A DNA stretch of 21,130 nt from a virus. The notes below the pieces were generated by a model. It was not told where the DNA came from and did not search any database. It worked only from the letters and a program-made list of their open reading frames with translations. Position 1 is the stretch's first letter, and every line of letters starts with the position of its first letter. The position numbers and the translations under genes are program-made. Below, in pieces: positions 8,201 through 15,837 of this stretch. The DNA is taken from positions 1 to 21,130 of IMG/VR virus record IMGVR_UViG_3300009593_000150. One strand, written 5' to 3'.

Positions 8201-9158
8201 AGTCTGTTAGACCGTAAAGCATTCCCTGACGAGAACGGTTACTTACAGTCAAGTTTCCGTAACTCAAGATTTGCGCATAGCGTGCATCTTGGTTAGTTGG
8301 ACGTACAAACGGAGTTGGTTTAAACCAAACATCGCTGTGTGCAACTAGACGGATATATTTAGTGTTCAAGAAGAACATTTTGCCAGCCAGATCCGTGTGT
8401 GAATCAAAGGTGCATGGAGCGCCCTTGAACAGAAGGTTCTGGAATCCAGCATCAGCCACAGTAGCGTCAGTGTAACGCAGTTGTGGTTGAAGAAGTGATT
8501 CATACTTCTCATATTCATCTTGATCGCTGATAATAATGGTTGGTTGATCGTTACCAACTGAAACGGTGTTATACATTGTTGCCATAGCAGCAATAGTAAG
8601 CGCACCACCTTGGTTGGTAAGAGTTGATCTCCACCATGAGTTATCAGAATCAGTAGCATCGATTCCACCAATAGCGCTACCTGAGTCATTGCCAGTTCCA
8701 ACTAGGGCATTCATGCCTAACCAGTCTTTACCGCCGTTTCCTGCACCATTTGCCCAGAACATTGAGTTCATGTTTTCAATGATGGTTTCTTCGGCCTGCA
8801 TGATTTTACCTTCAAGCAGGTCAATGATTTCGGCTTCGCCGTTGTTCTTTGCTTCTTCAATACCGTTGATCGTTACAGTGGCAGCATACTGTTTCCAGTC
8901 ATACTCAGCGGCAGTTATGCCAGCCTGAGCATCTGTAGAAATAGTATCTGATCCACTATAGGAAGCAGCGGTGCTGTTTGTTCCATAGATGATAGGTACA
9001 ACTATTTTCGCACCGCCACCAACGCGCCGAATGGTTTGTCCATTTGTTAGCGCATAAAACAGTGGGCGAGCAGAAAATACGTTGTCTGTCAACTTAGGAA
9101 TGTAGTTTTTCAACGTAGTTGATAATATTGCATCAAAATCGCTATTTCCAGCGGCCAT
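8199..9158 (-). CDS. Major capsid protein (HK97-fold type)
   Basis: 319 residues. It follows the scaffold gene and precedes the connector genes, the standard place for the main shell subunit. The N-terminal helix region (SDFDAILSTTLKNYIPKLTD), a long spine-like helix (EAEIIDLLEGKIMQAEETII, about 108-127), the A-domain region with TIIISDQDEYEKYESLL (about 206-222) and the closing strands with QDARYAQILSYGNLTVSNRS fit HK97-fold major capsid proteins of phages with a separate scaffold. GGAAAGG lies about 9 nt before the ATG. A strong hairpin at its 3' end may isolate its mRNA. Confidence 0.9.
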   Translation of the reverse strand: MAAGNSDFDAILSTTLKNYIPKLTDNVFSARPLFYALTNGQTIRRVGGGAKIVVPIIYGTNSTAASYSGSDTISTDAQAGITAAEYDWKQYAATVTINGIEEAKNNGEAEIIDLLEGKIMQAEETIIENMNSMFWANGAGNGGKDWLGMNALVGTGNDSGSAIGGIDATDSDNSWWRSTLTNQGGALTIAAMATMYNTVSVGNDQPTIIISDQDEYEKYESLLQPQLRYTDATVADAGFQNLLFKGAPCTFDSHTDLAGKMFFLNTKYIRLVAHSDVWFKPTPFVRPTNQDARYAQILSYGNLTVSNRSRQGMLYGLTD

Positions 9159-9190
9159 GTTGAATTACCTTTCCATGTAGTAGTTAATAG

Positions 9191-9886
9191 TTAATTTTCT
9201 TCAATAGCCAGCCGATATGCATCTTGGATGGACGAAACTGCACGAGCAGCACGTTCAACATTTCCCGAAGTAGATCCGCCTGTAGTCGAATCGACTACGT
9301 TTGCTGCACGCTTCTCTTCAACAATGTCAGCAGTTCGAGCCTTATCTTGCATAGTTTCATAAGTCATATGCGTGTATGCAGCCTCTAAATTGCCTATATT
9401 GTTGCGAAGAGCATGCGCGTACAAATCTTGTTCGCTAATGTCTGCACCGTACTTTTCGCGCAGTCCTTGCACATCCTTTTGCAAATTCTGCTGTCTTGTC
9501 GCTCGTTCTTGTTGTTCAATGGATTGTTCAATTCGTCGCAAGCGTACTTCTTCTGGGTCCAAATCTTCAAGTGCTTCCACTTCAGTGTTTTGACTGCCCA
9601 CCGATGCAACTCCAAAAGCGTCAGACAATGCTGAAATAGCGCCTTGTGGATCTGCCTCTAATGCTTGAACTATTGCCTCACCTTGAGCCAATCTCTCGCG
9701 TTCGGATGCCAATTCTTGCGTTTTACGTGTGTAATCTGCTTGTCTTTGGTATCCATTTTGAAGTTCCTCTAAACTCACCATTTGTTCTTCACCATCTACT
9801 TTGATGGCGTAGTTATGTGTGTCTGAATTTCCTTCATTTGAAATTTCTGGATTGCTGGTGTCCAGTTCCATAGTTTCTGTTTCCAT
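9191..9886 (-). CDS. Capsid scaffolding protein
   Basis: 231 residues, acidic and almost entirely helical, directly upstream of the capsid gene. Near the N-terminus it has the short beta segment YAIKVDGEEQMVSLEELQNG (about 26-45) followed by YQRQADYTRKTQEL, a recurring signature of phage scaffolds. It then has long coiled-coil helices rich in Glu/Gln/Arg (about 100-165) and a C-terminal helix ARAVSSIQDAYRLAIEEN likely to touch the shell. Scaffold assembles with capsid protein inside the procapsid and leaves before packaging. AAAGGA lies about 6 nt from the ATG. No protease domain is fused to it. Confidence 0.88.
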   Translation of the reverse strand: METETMELDTSNPEISNEGNSDTHNYAIKVDGEEQMVSLEELQNGYQRQADYTRKTQELASERERLAQGEAIVQALEADPQGAISALSDAFGVASVGSQNTEVEALEDLDPEEVRLRRIEQSIEQQERATRQQNLQKDVQGLREKYGADISEQDLYAHALRNNIGNLEAAYTHMTYETMQDKARTADIVEEKRAANVVDSTTGGSTSGNVERAARAVSSIQDAYRLAIEEN

Positions 9887-9934
9887 GGGAATCCTTTCGG
9901 TTGTTCCTAATATTTAATTAAAAGTGTCCCAAAA

Positions 9935-11806
9935 TCAAAGGTTTGGAAGATCCATACCCATTTGACCTTGCAACTGTGCCAACAACTCAGGTGGAACACC
10001 ACCTGTAGCCTCAAACGCTCCACCTGCAGGCGGAGGTCCACCCATAGGTCCAGCCATAGGAGGCGGTCCCATACCTGCTTCTGGCGGCATAGCGCCTTCA
10101 GGTGGCATGGGCTGTTGTTGAACTATAAATTTTTCAGGATTTTTAACCCCGAAACCGAACGAAAGCACGTATCTTGCGAGTTCTGCAGGATCAATTACTG
10201 TTCCCACAAGAGGTGCGACTGCGTTCATTAAAGAAATTGCTTCCTGACGGCGACCAGTTTCGTTCATAGGCTGCGTAGAGCCGCCTTCAACCGAAAAATC
10301 GTATTCGCCTAAAATATCATCGCGTGTGTATGCGACAAAGAATTGTTGATCATCTTTTCCAGTGATACGGACCATTTGGTCACGAGTCATGTATTGCTGA
10401 AGAAGTTGAACAACACGCCTAGCGACATCACCTATGCAGATTTCTACCATCGCTAATTTGTCAGAAGCCCTAGCGTTACCAGCATCTGAGACTATTGCAG
10501 CCTCAGTTGCTGTACGACGTATTTCAGGCATTTGACCACGAGCATATTCAGATACACCGCTTACAGTGTTTACATCGTTTTCGATAATTGAAGAATGATT
10601 ATACATTTCAGGAGCCAAAGGAACTTGGGGAAGCGGTACCACCACTTCGCCAAGAGGCCGATTTTCGTCTACAACTGGCACGAACCTTCCATCTTGATCA
10701 GATTCAAGCGCTTCGCGGCCTTCAGGTCCAAAAGACCTCTCGTGGTAAAGGTATTTACGTGCATACCGTTTACGATGGTTAACCATCTGAGAACGAGTCT
10801 TGTTTAATTCTTCTTGTAAGGACTCAATTGCTTCCAAGTCTCCCATTGGGTAGAAAGTATCTGGAATGTCATAGTTTCTTATCATCACAAATGGATGTCC
10901 AAAATCGTATGGCATAGGAGTCGGATCTAACAGATAGTCGTCTGAACTTTCAGCACAAACAGAAATAGTTCCTTCTTCTAAATCGTAGTATTCGTATAAA
11001 GTGACACGTTCTACAAGGTCCGAATATTGATCTCTTTCATCATCGTTTTCCCAACGAACCTTCAACCCAGAGTCTGCTTCAAGGTTCATTCGCACACCCC
11101 TGCGGAACCTTTTGTCTTTTTTAACCTCTTCTAAAGGCCTTACAATTCGTTGCGCTATCCATTTAGCATCTTCCATGCATGTTGCTTCAGGGTCTATGAA
11201 CATGTCGAAAGGAGATATCCGTTCAACAAATGGTTGATCTTCAACGATTTCCATTGTTGTAGAAGGTATCGAATCAACTAATTCTTGATCAGTTGGTAAC
11301 TCTCCAGCCAGTTCAGGGTTGCTGTATCCAAAAGCAGCAACCTCTGCTTGAGCGTCAACAAGTTGACTATCTTTTTCGTAATCAGAAACCATTCGTTCCT
11401 GTTCAACGAACTTCCAGCCAACCTTCAACCAGCCGTGCCCTATAATGAGGAAATCTTTTACAGAACGACGAAACGGTTTTCTAAAATCGTGATGTCGCCA
11501 CATGTAATTAACAATAGATTCGACAAAAATAGCACGATCAGCATCCTCGGCTGTATTAGGTGTAACAGTAATTTTTGGATGGTTTACCGCAACAGAAGGA
11601 CTAATCACATTAACAGTAGAAAACGCTAAGTTGACTGAAATGCGATCATCGCCATCAACCTGTTCACTAAAGTAAGTTTTGCCACGATAAAGATCTATCA
11701 TGCGATGCCATTTAACGTCATAACCTTCGTCATGACGCCAACGCTTCGCTAAATCAAGACGTTCTTTAGCGGTAGTGTACTTATCTGCTTTGGACTTTTT
11801 AGCCAT
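9935..11806 (-). CDS. Portal protein
   Basis: 623 residues from the preferred ATG at 11804-11806 (MAKKSKADKYTTAKERLDLA). An ATG eight codons earlier (11828-11830) would overlap the previous gene by 23 bases and is less likely. Signatures: ERISPFDMFIDPEATCMEDA (clip/wing region), VMIRNYDIPDTFYPMGDLEA, LEEELNKTRSQMVNHRKRYA, and a late helix-rich core with TEAAIVSDAGNARASDK. The C-terminus is Pro/Gly/Met-rich (last 60 residues), a flexible tail seen in many portals. Portals form the 12-fold ring through which the terminase pumps DNA. The gene sits between the terminase region and the scaffold as expected. The start follows the upstream TGA by one base, and Shine-Dalgarno support is weak for both starts. 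Confidence 0.92.
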   Translation of the reverse strand: MAKKSKADKYTTAKERLDLAKRWRHDEGYDVKWHRMIDLYRGKTYFSEQVDGDDRISVNLAFSTVNVISPSVAVNHPKITVTPNTAEDADRAIFVESIVNYMWRHHDFRKPFRRSVKDFLIIGHGWLKVGWKFVEQERMVSDYEKDSQLVDAQAEVAAFGYSNPELAGELPTDQELVDSIPSTTMEIVEDQPFVERISPFDMFIDPEATCMEDAKWIAQRIVRPLEEVKKDKRFRRGVRMNLEADSGLKVRWENDDERDQYSDLVERVTLYEYYDLEEGTISVCAESSDDYLLDPTPMPYDFGHPFVMIRNYDIPDTFYPMGDLEAIESLQEELNKTRSQMVNHRKRYARKYLYHERSFGPEGREALESDQDGRFVPVVDENRPLGEVVVPLPQVPLAPEMYNHSSIIENDVNTVSGVSEYARGQMPEIRRTATEAAIVSDAGNARASDKLAMVEICIGDVARRVVQLLQQYMTRDQMVRITGKDDQQFFVAYTRDDILGEYDFSVEGGSTQPMNETGRRQEAISLMNAVAPLVGTVIDPAELARYVLSFGFGVKNPEKFIVQQQPMPPEGAMPPEAGMGPPPMAGPMGGPPPAGGAFEATGGVPPELLAQLQGQMGMDLPNL

Positions 11807-11807
11807 C

Positions 11808-12074
11808 TCACACCCAACGTCGCCCGACATAGACAGGATCTCTGCCTTGTGCCTTAGCGTCGCTAATAACTTTCTGTTCTCGTTCCTTCATTGTCATATG
11901 TTGTTCTTCGGGTGGCAACAGGGAGCGTTCACCGCTGCCTGTTACAACCCTTAAACCAAGTAACTTCTGCCTCCACTCCCAAAGATCTTCTAACTCTTCG
12001 TCTGGAACAGCACCACGCAGTTCCTTGACGTAAGCGTAAAATTCTTCTTTTGAAGCGTCAGCAGGAAGAATCAA
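11808..12074 (-). CDS. Small acidic protein before portal
   Basis: 88 residues, not recognised. The helical first half (ASKEEFYAYVKELRGAVPDE then ELEDLWEWRQKLLG) is rich in Glu and Trp. The second half is basic and ends GRDPVYVGRRWV. The only plausible start is TTG at 12072-12074, whose last two bases and the following A form a TTGA overlap with the previous gene's TGA; no good Shine-Dalgarno site is present. Translation therefore probably depends on ribosomes finishing the upstream gene. Lying between terminase and portal, it may be a packaging or head accessory protein, but nothing in the sequence proves this. Confidence 0.62.
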   Translation of the reverse strand: MILPADASKEEFYAYVKELRGAVPDEELEDLWEWRQKLLGLRVVTGSGERSLLPPEEQHMTMKEREQKVISDAKAQGRDPVYVGRRWV

Positions 12075-12331
12075 CGTACAGAAGAATTAGGTTGCTTAGA
12101 AGATGGTTCTACTTTGCCACCAAGACCATGCTGGTTTTTAGGTGTTTGACGAGGCATTGTTCCACTGGCTTTATCGCCTTTGTGAGCCTTGTCAGTTCCA
12201 CCGCTTCCAACAGTAGACTTTTGCGATCCACCTGGGCGCGCAGGCCCATTAGAAAGCATTGAGGTTTTGCCCAAAATAGGTTTTGCGCCAGCCCCAACAT
12301 CGTTATATTTAGCCATTCGACCAATTGCCAC
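12071..12331 (-). CDS. Small basic Gly/Ser/Lys-rich protein, GTG start
   Basis: 86 residues from GTG at 12329-12331 (read M-AIGRMAKYNDVGAGAKPI). An AAAGGAG site (12338-12344) lies six bases upstream, which decides this start over a farther ATG at 12421 that would overlap the terminase gene by 56 bases. The product is hydrophilic, positively charged and poor in large hydrophobics (GPARPGGSQKS, KAHKGDKASG, KQPNSSVR), so it is likely disordered. It may bind nucleic acid or be a small head protein. No family recognised. It overlaps the next gene by a TTGA junction. Confidence 0.66.
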   Translation of the reverse strand: MAIGRMAKYNDVGAGAKPILGKTSMLSNGPARPGGSQKSTVGSGGTDKAHKGDKASGTMPRQTPKNQHGLGGKVEPSSKQPNSSVR

Positions 12332-12365
12332 AGGAAACTCCTTTGTTAGTTGTCCTAAAAGTATG

Positions 12366-13034
12366 TCACACTGTCCCACGCGACAAGTGAGAACCGATTG
12401 TATCATCAGTTCGTGTGCCATTAGGTAATTGCCTCATCCACCAATTAAACGTACCAGTATCATCGACATTCTGCACGTATTCAGGAACATAAGCGTATTT
12501 TCTCATCTGGTTCGCTAACGCTAACGACATCACACGGTCATCGTAAGGGGAACCATTCATAGACCCACGATCATTGCGCACAAACGTGCGCAACTCAGCG
12601 ACAGTTGATTCACAATGCAAAATCAACTCATCGTTTTTCAACGCTCTAGCCAAATCATCAATCATCAACGGTTTAGAAGTACGAGTAGTTTTCCACCCAT
12701 ACTCTTGAGAAATCCTTTCATTAGATTGATTCAACGACCTGCGACGATACAAATTAGGATAACCCAATTGCCTAAGAACAGTAATCGTTGTCAAACCATG
12801 ATTGTTTGCCTCCACACAACAAAGAGCATTACCATACCAAATCCCTAAATTATATACTTCATGCGCCAACTCGTCAGGCGGTATACGGCCATGCCATATA
12901 GCGACCTGACGGCCTTCCTTGACATCTATAACCTGTATACAAGAATAATCGCCATGCCCTAAACCTTCAGCAGTATCAACACCTAAAACATACCCTGAGT
13001 AACGTTCAGGTTTCTCCCATACAGTTAAACTCAT
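12366..13034 (-). CDS. terL: Large terminase, nuclease half (split gene)
   Basis: 222 residues with the RNase H-like nuclease domain of large terminases. YVLGVDTAEGLGHGDYS gives the first acidic residue (Asp20), CVEANN the second (Glu75) and YDDRVMSLALA the third (Asp165/166). This part cuts concatemeric DNA at the start and end of packaging. In other phages it is fused to the ATPase in one chain. Here it begins with its own ATG in an ATGA overlap with the ATPase stop and has only a weak site upstream. The preceding codons in its frame contain TAG, so it is not simply an extension of the ATPase frame. All catalytic acids are present, so it does not look decayed. Confidence 0.9.
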   Translation of the reverse strand: MSLTVWEKPERYSGYVLGVDTAEGLGHGDYSCIQVIDVKEGRQVAIWHGRIPPDELAHEVYNLGIWYGNALCCVEANNHGLTTITVLRQLGYPNLYRRRSLNQSNERISQEYGWKTTRTSKPLMIDDLARALKNDELILHCESTVAELRTFVRNDRGSMNGSPYDDRVMSLALANQMRKYAYVPEYVQNVDDTGTFNWWMRQLPNGTRTDDTIGSHLSRGTV

Positions 13035-13918
13035 GTTCTAAACTCTAAGACGTTCGGTTGAAGTACGTGGAGATATCCCTCCACGCCCTGTCGAAAATGC
13101 ACAGACATACCATTAAGAACGTCAAGATCAAAGACAGGATTCCCAGAACGAACAAATGCCTCTTCGGGATCGGTTGGGTACTCTTGAGCGAGTTGCCAAG
13201 GCAACATCGAATCCTTTTTACCTTCATACCAAGAATTATCCCTATCTTCCGAAGCCGACCAAGGAAAAAACATAGCATCAAACTTATTATTCCCCGTGGA
13301 CGCACCATTCCATAACTGATGAAAAAAATTACCTGAACCATTAGCAGTAGATAGCCCAATAATGCGGCCACCAACATCGGCAACAGGCTCAATAGAAGCC
13401 CAAGCCTCTTCAGGGTTCGGCAAAAAAGCCCATTCATCCACCACGATGAGCGTCGCAGACTCGCCACGCGCAGGATCAGATGCCGAAGGCATCGACGTAA
13501 TTTGTGAACCATTCTCAAACCCCATTCTCTGCTGATGCTCAACAACAGATTTAGGTCCACGCTCTACCAACCATTCAGGCAAATGCTTAAAACCGTATTT
13601 TGTCTTTTTTAACAAAAGCACAGATTCACGCTCTGTACGCGACAAATCAATAATGTTTTGATCATCATTAAAAAAAGCAAGCCAAAATTGGTGAGCCGCC
13701 ACCAAAGTAGACCAACCAATCTGTCTAGCCTTTAACGTTAAAGAATAACGATTATTGTCCCACCGATCTAACGCTTGAGACTGCGCATCTCTCAATTCAA
13801 ACAGAATGCGCCCATGAGCAGGATGAGCAATATGCCAATAATTTTGTAAAAAATATTTTTCATCACGTTGACATTTACGCCATTCTGCTTCTTGGCGCAA
13901 CTCTGTTAAACGACTCAT
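13031..13918 (-). CDS. terL: Large terminase, ATPase half (split gene)
   Basis: 295 residues forming the packaging motor ATPase. The deviant Walker A is KARQIGWST (63-71): the usual GK lysine is Trp, and Lys63 sits at the front as in lambda gpA. Walker B is LIVVDE (157-162, Asp161/Glu162), and the coupling motif is GLSTANG (188-194). The chain continues through PWQLAQEYPTDPEEAFVRSG, typical of the end of the ATPase domain, and stops at LEFRT just where a linker to the nuclease would normally follow. The nuclease is encoded by the overlapping next ORF. GAAAG upstream of the ATG is a weak ribosome site. With the small subunit it forms the motor on the portal. Confidence 0.92.
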   Translation of the reverse strand: MSRLTELRQEAEWRKCQRDEKYFLQNYWHIAHPAHGRILFELRDAQSQALDRWDNNRYSLTLKARQIGWSTLVAAHQFWLAFFNDDQNIIDLSRTERESVLLLKKTKYGFKHLPEWLVERGPKSVVEHQQRMGFENGSQITSMPSASDPARGESATLIVVDEWAFLPNPEEAWASIEPVADVGGRIIGLSTANGSGNFFHQLWNGASTGNNKFDAMFFPWSASEDRDNSWYEGKKDSMLPWQLAQEYPTDPEEAFVRSGNPVFDLDVLNGMSVHFRQGVEGYLHVLQPNVLEFRT

Positions 13919-13920
13919 AT

Positions 13921-14121
13921 TTATTCTTTCAAATGCTCGTAAATCTCTAAATTAGTTTCCTGAACAAAATCATTATAGTCTCCTACTTCTTGAATAATAA
14001 TATGAGTTATTGGTTGAGGAGTGTGATCCTCATCACCAAACATAGTGTTAATAGCGAGCACTAGGCCGCCTACAGCGGTTAGCATCGCAGTAATAGCCGT
14101 TATTATCTTAGAAAACGACAT
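13921..14121 (-). CDS. Small single-span membrane protein
   Basis: 66 residues from ATG 14119-14121. This start is preferred over one six codons upstream because it forms a TAATG junction with the preceding small ORF. A hydrophobic span at about 6-28 (IITAITAMLTAVGGLVLAIN) is followed by an acidic soluble tail with GDEDHTPQP and a terminal helix (QETNLEIYEHLKE). It could be a holin, antiholin or host-membrane modifier. No family recognised. It ends two bases before the large-terminase start. Confidence 0.65.
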   Translation of the reverse strand: MSFSKIITAITAMLTAVGGLVLAINTMFGDEDHTPQPITHIIIQEVGDYNDFVQETNLEIYEHLKE

Positions 14122-14216
14122 TATTGGCACGACTCGCATGTCTCAGGGTTCTCTAAACCACACTCCAATTCGACATCAGAACCCTCAATGTCGAAATCAG
14201 CCCACTCTTCATCCAT
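14121..14216 (-). CDS. 31-residue acidic Cys-containing protein
   Basis: A short ORF, ATG 14214-14216 to TAA 14121-14123, encodes MDEEWADFDIEGSDVELECG followed by LENPETCESCQ. It is strongly acidic with Cys19, Cys27 and Cys30 (a CxxC near the end). AGAGG lies four bases before the ATG. Its stop shares a base with the ATG of the following membrane protein (TAATG), which supports real coupled translation. Function unknown; a metal-binding peptide or simply a coupling leader are both possible. Confidence 0.5.
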   Translation of the reverse strand: MDEEWADFDIEGSDVELECGLENPETCESCQ

Positions 14217-14275
14217 TTAGCCTCTACTTTCCTATTTCCTACATTAAAAGCACAATTCGTCCCGACAAAAAAGAC

Positions 14276-14461
14276 TCAAGAACCGCCCTTTTTGTTATGG
14301 AAATAGTCAACAGTCACACCCACAAGATGAAGAAAAAGACTTGATAAAGAAATAATAATTGCATACCGAAGCACCTGATCTGTGAGAGTTATCAGGACCA
14401 GCCCAATCCCACCAATAGTCATAGCCAAATAAAGAATCTCTCTGGCCAATCTTTTAATCAT
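14276..14461 (-). CDS. Two-span small membrane protein, holin-like
   Basis: 61 residues. The basic start MIKRLAREI is followed by two hydrophobic spans (about 10-27, YLAMTIGGIGLVLITLTD; about 31-51, VLRYAIIISLSSLFLHLVGV) and a short charged end with HNKKGGS. This is the plan of class II holins, but other small phage membrane proteins look alike. The start has an excellent AGGAAGGAGG site (14469-14478), giving an eight-base overlap with the end of the secreted-protein gene. The following 59 bases (14217-14275) hold no feature I can support beyond the next gene's ribosome site. Confidence 0.68.
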   Translation of the reverse strand: MIKRLAREILYLAMTIGGIGLVLITLTDQVLRYAIIISLSSLFLHLVGVTVDYFHNKKGGS

Positions 14462-15833
14462 TACGTATCCTCCTTCCTGATCTTGGAGATGGTCCAGACG
14501 TAGGACCGCTTACAGACACAGAAGGAGCAGGACGAACACGCACAGCAGAAGCCGCCGCAACCGCCGTTGTAGCCACAATGACTGTTTGCCTATCCTCTAC
14601 ATTGATTCGTGAACCGTCCTGAACGAACTCTCCATAAGCGACATCGGAAAACACATCAACATTTTCAGTGAACTCCTCTCTAACTTCGTCGCTAGATTCG
14701 TTGATTATCGCCACCACTTCTTCTCTAGCCTCAACAGACAACTCTTCAAAATTATCATTCTCCGTTAATGCCTCAATTTCTTCCTGAGTAACTGGTTCAT
14801 CGTCAAAGATTTCTTCTAAATCTTCAACAAGTTCCTCAATTTCTTCTTCTTCTAAATCCACATCCAGAAATACTTCTTCAAGTATCTCCAATTCCTCTTC
14901 ATCCAACTCTTCCAACTCTTCTTCAGTAAAAACATCTTCTAAACCAATCTCTTCGATTTCAATAAATTCTTCCTCAATAAATTCTTCCTCAAACACCTCC
15001 TCTTCAATAAACTCTTCCTCCTCTTCTTCCTCAAGCCAAGCATCTAAATCAAACTCAACAACTTCTTCTTCAATCTCGATTTCTTCAAACTCAAACCAGT
15101 CCTCAAACTCCTCAAAATCTATAAAAGTCGTAGTCGGGGGAGGCATTGTAGTCGTCGTTGTAGTAGTCGTAGAAGGTGGCAAAGGCACAACAGTCGTCGT
15201 AGTCGTAGACGTAGTAGTAGTCGTAGTTTCAGGCGGCAAAGGTAACTCAGTGGTCGTCGTAGAAGTAGTAGTAGAAGTAGTAGTAGAAGTAGTGCTAGTA
15301 GTACTAGTCGTAGTACTAGTTGTAGACGTAGTAGTTGTAGTAGACGTAGGCAAATCATCTAAAACAGCAACACCAGAAACATCCAAACTGTAAGCGCCAA
15401 ACACATCCTCATAAACAGAAGCCTTCAACGTATAATCCCCAGCAGCCAAATTAGTTACAGCAATATGGGCATCCCAGCACATATTGGAACCATCATTATG
15501 TGCCGCCCCATCATCATCCTGAAACAACAAAACATCAGAATCGTCATACAAATACAAATACGGATCAGCAGCATAAGCCCCAGTGCCCTCATCACTGCCA
15601 TGATCATCACAAGTCAAAGACGTAAAAGAAGTAAAAACCACATCACTAGCCACAGACAACGTAAACGAAATCTCAACACCATCAACAGAATCAACAACCA
15701 AAGAACAATCCCAGCCACCCTCCTCCTCCGCACAAGAAATAGACGAAGCAAAAACAGGAGACGCGCGAAGCGCCAAAATTATTACAGACAACAAAAGAAG
15801 CCTGCTTACAAAACGAAAAGCCCCCCCGAGCAT
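14454..15833 (-). CDS. Secreted PPC-like, Thr-linker, Glu-rich surface protein
   Basis: 459 residues. The signal peptide is about 1-29 (LLLLSVIILAL, likely cut after SPVFA). Residues about 45-155 form a beta domain resembling the bacterial pre-peptidase C-terminal (PPC) fold (DPYLYLYDDSDVLLFQDDDG, then LAAGDYTLKASV and YSLDVSG) with Cys34/43/75/119. Residues 164-236 are Thr/Ser runs broken by ELPLPPE and VPLPP linkers. Residues 237-398 are very rich in Glu, with repeats like EEEFIEE, and probably helical. A weak hydrophobic stretch (416-431) and a basic tail (RSGRRIRND) could anchor it in the membrane. The architecture looks like a bacterial cell-surface protein rather than a virion part, suggesting acquisition from a host. 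It is inserted between small and large terminase genes. Seven G residues in codons 3-5 form a slippage-prone run. Ribosome site is weak. Confidence 0.8.
   Translation of the reverse strand: MLGGAFRFVSRLLLLSVIILALRASPVFASSISCAEEEGGWDCSLVVDSVDGVEISFTLSVASDVVFTSFTSLTCDDHGSDEGTGAYAADPYLYLYDDSDVLLFQDDDGAAHNDGSNMCWDAHIAVTNLAAGDYTLKASVYEDVFGAYSLDVSGVAVLDDLPTSTTTTTSTTSTTTSTTSTTSTTTSTTTSTTTTELPLPPETTTTTTSTTTTTVVPLPPSTTTTTTTTMPPPTTTFIDFEEFEDWFEFEEIEIEEEVVEFDLDAWLEEEEEEEFIEEEVFEEEFIEEEFIEIEEIGLEDVFTEEELEELDEEELEILEEVFLDVDLEEEEIEELVEDLEEIFDDEPVTQEEIEALTENDNFEELSVEAREEVVAIINESSDEVREEFTENVDVFSDVAYGEFVQDGSRINVEDRQTVIVATTAVAAASAVRVRPAPSVSVSGPTSGPSPRSGRRIRND
15120..15350 (-). repeat. Thr/Ser-codon simple-sequence region
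   Basis: About 230 bases built mainly of gta/gtc/gtt triplets on the plus strand encode the Thr/Ser runs of the secreted protein. Such triplet repeats can change length by slippage, altering linker length without a frameshift. Confidence 0.75.
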
Positions 15834-15837
15834 AACC

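Noticed and set aside
9282-9298. Perfect 8-bp inverted repeat (GTAGTCGA, centre A) in the scaffold gene
   Set aside because: Isolated and inside a constrained coding sequence; not linked to a gene boundary.
12574-12593. Perfect 8-bp inverted repeat (TTGCGCAC, loop AAAC) in the terminase nuclease gene
   Set aside because: An isolated case in a long coding block; similar single cases are expected by chance over about 16 kb.
13025-13045. Programmed ribosomal frameshift joining the two terminase ORFs
   Set aside because: No slippery heptamer was seen at the overlap (TTTAGAACATGA), and the downstream frame has its own ATG. Reinitiation or a sequence error fits better.
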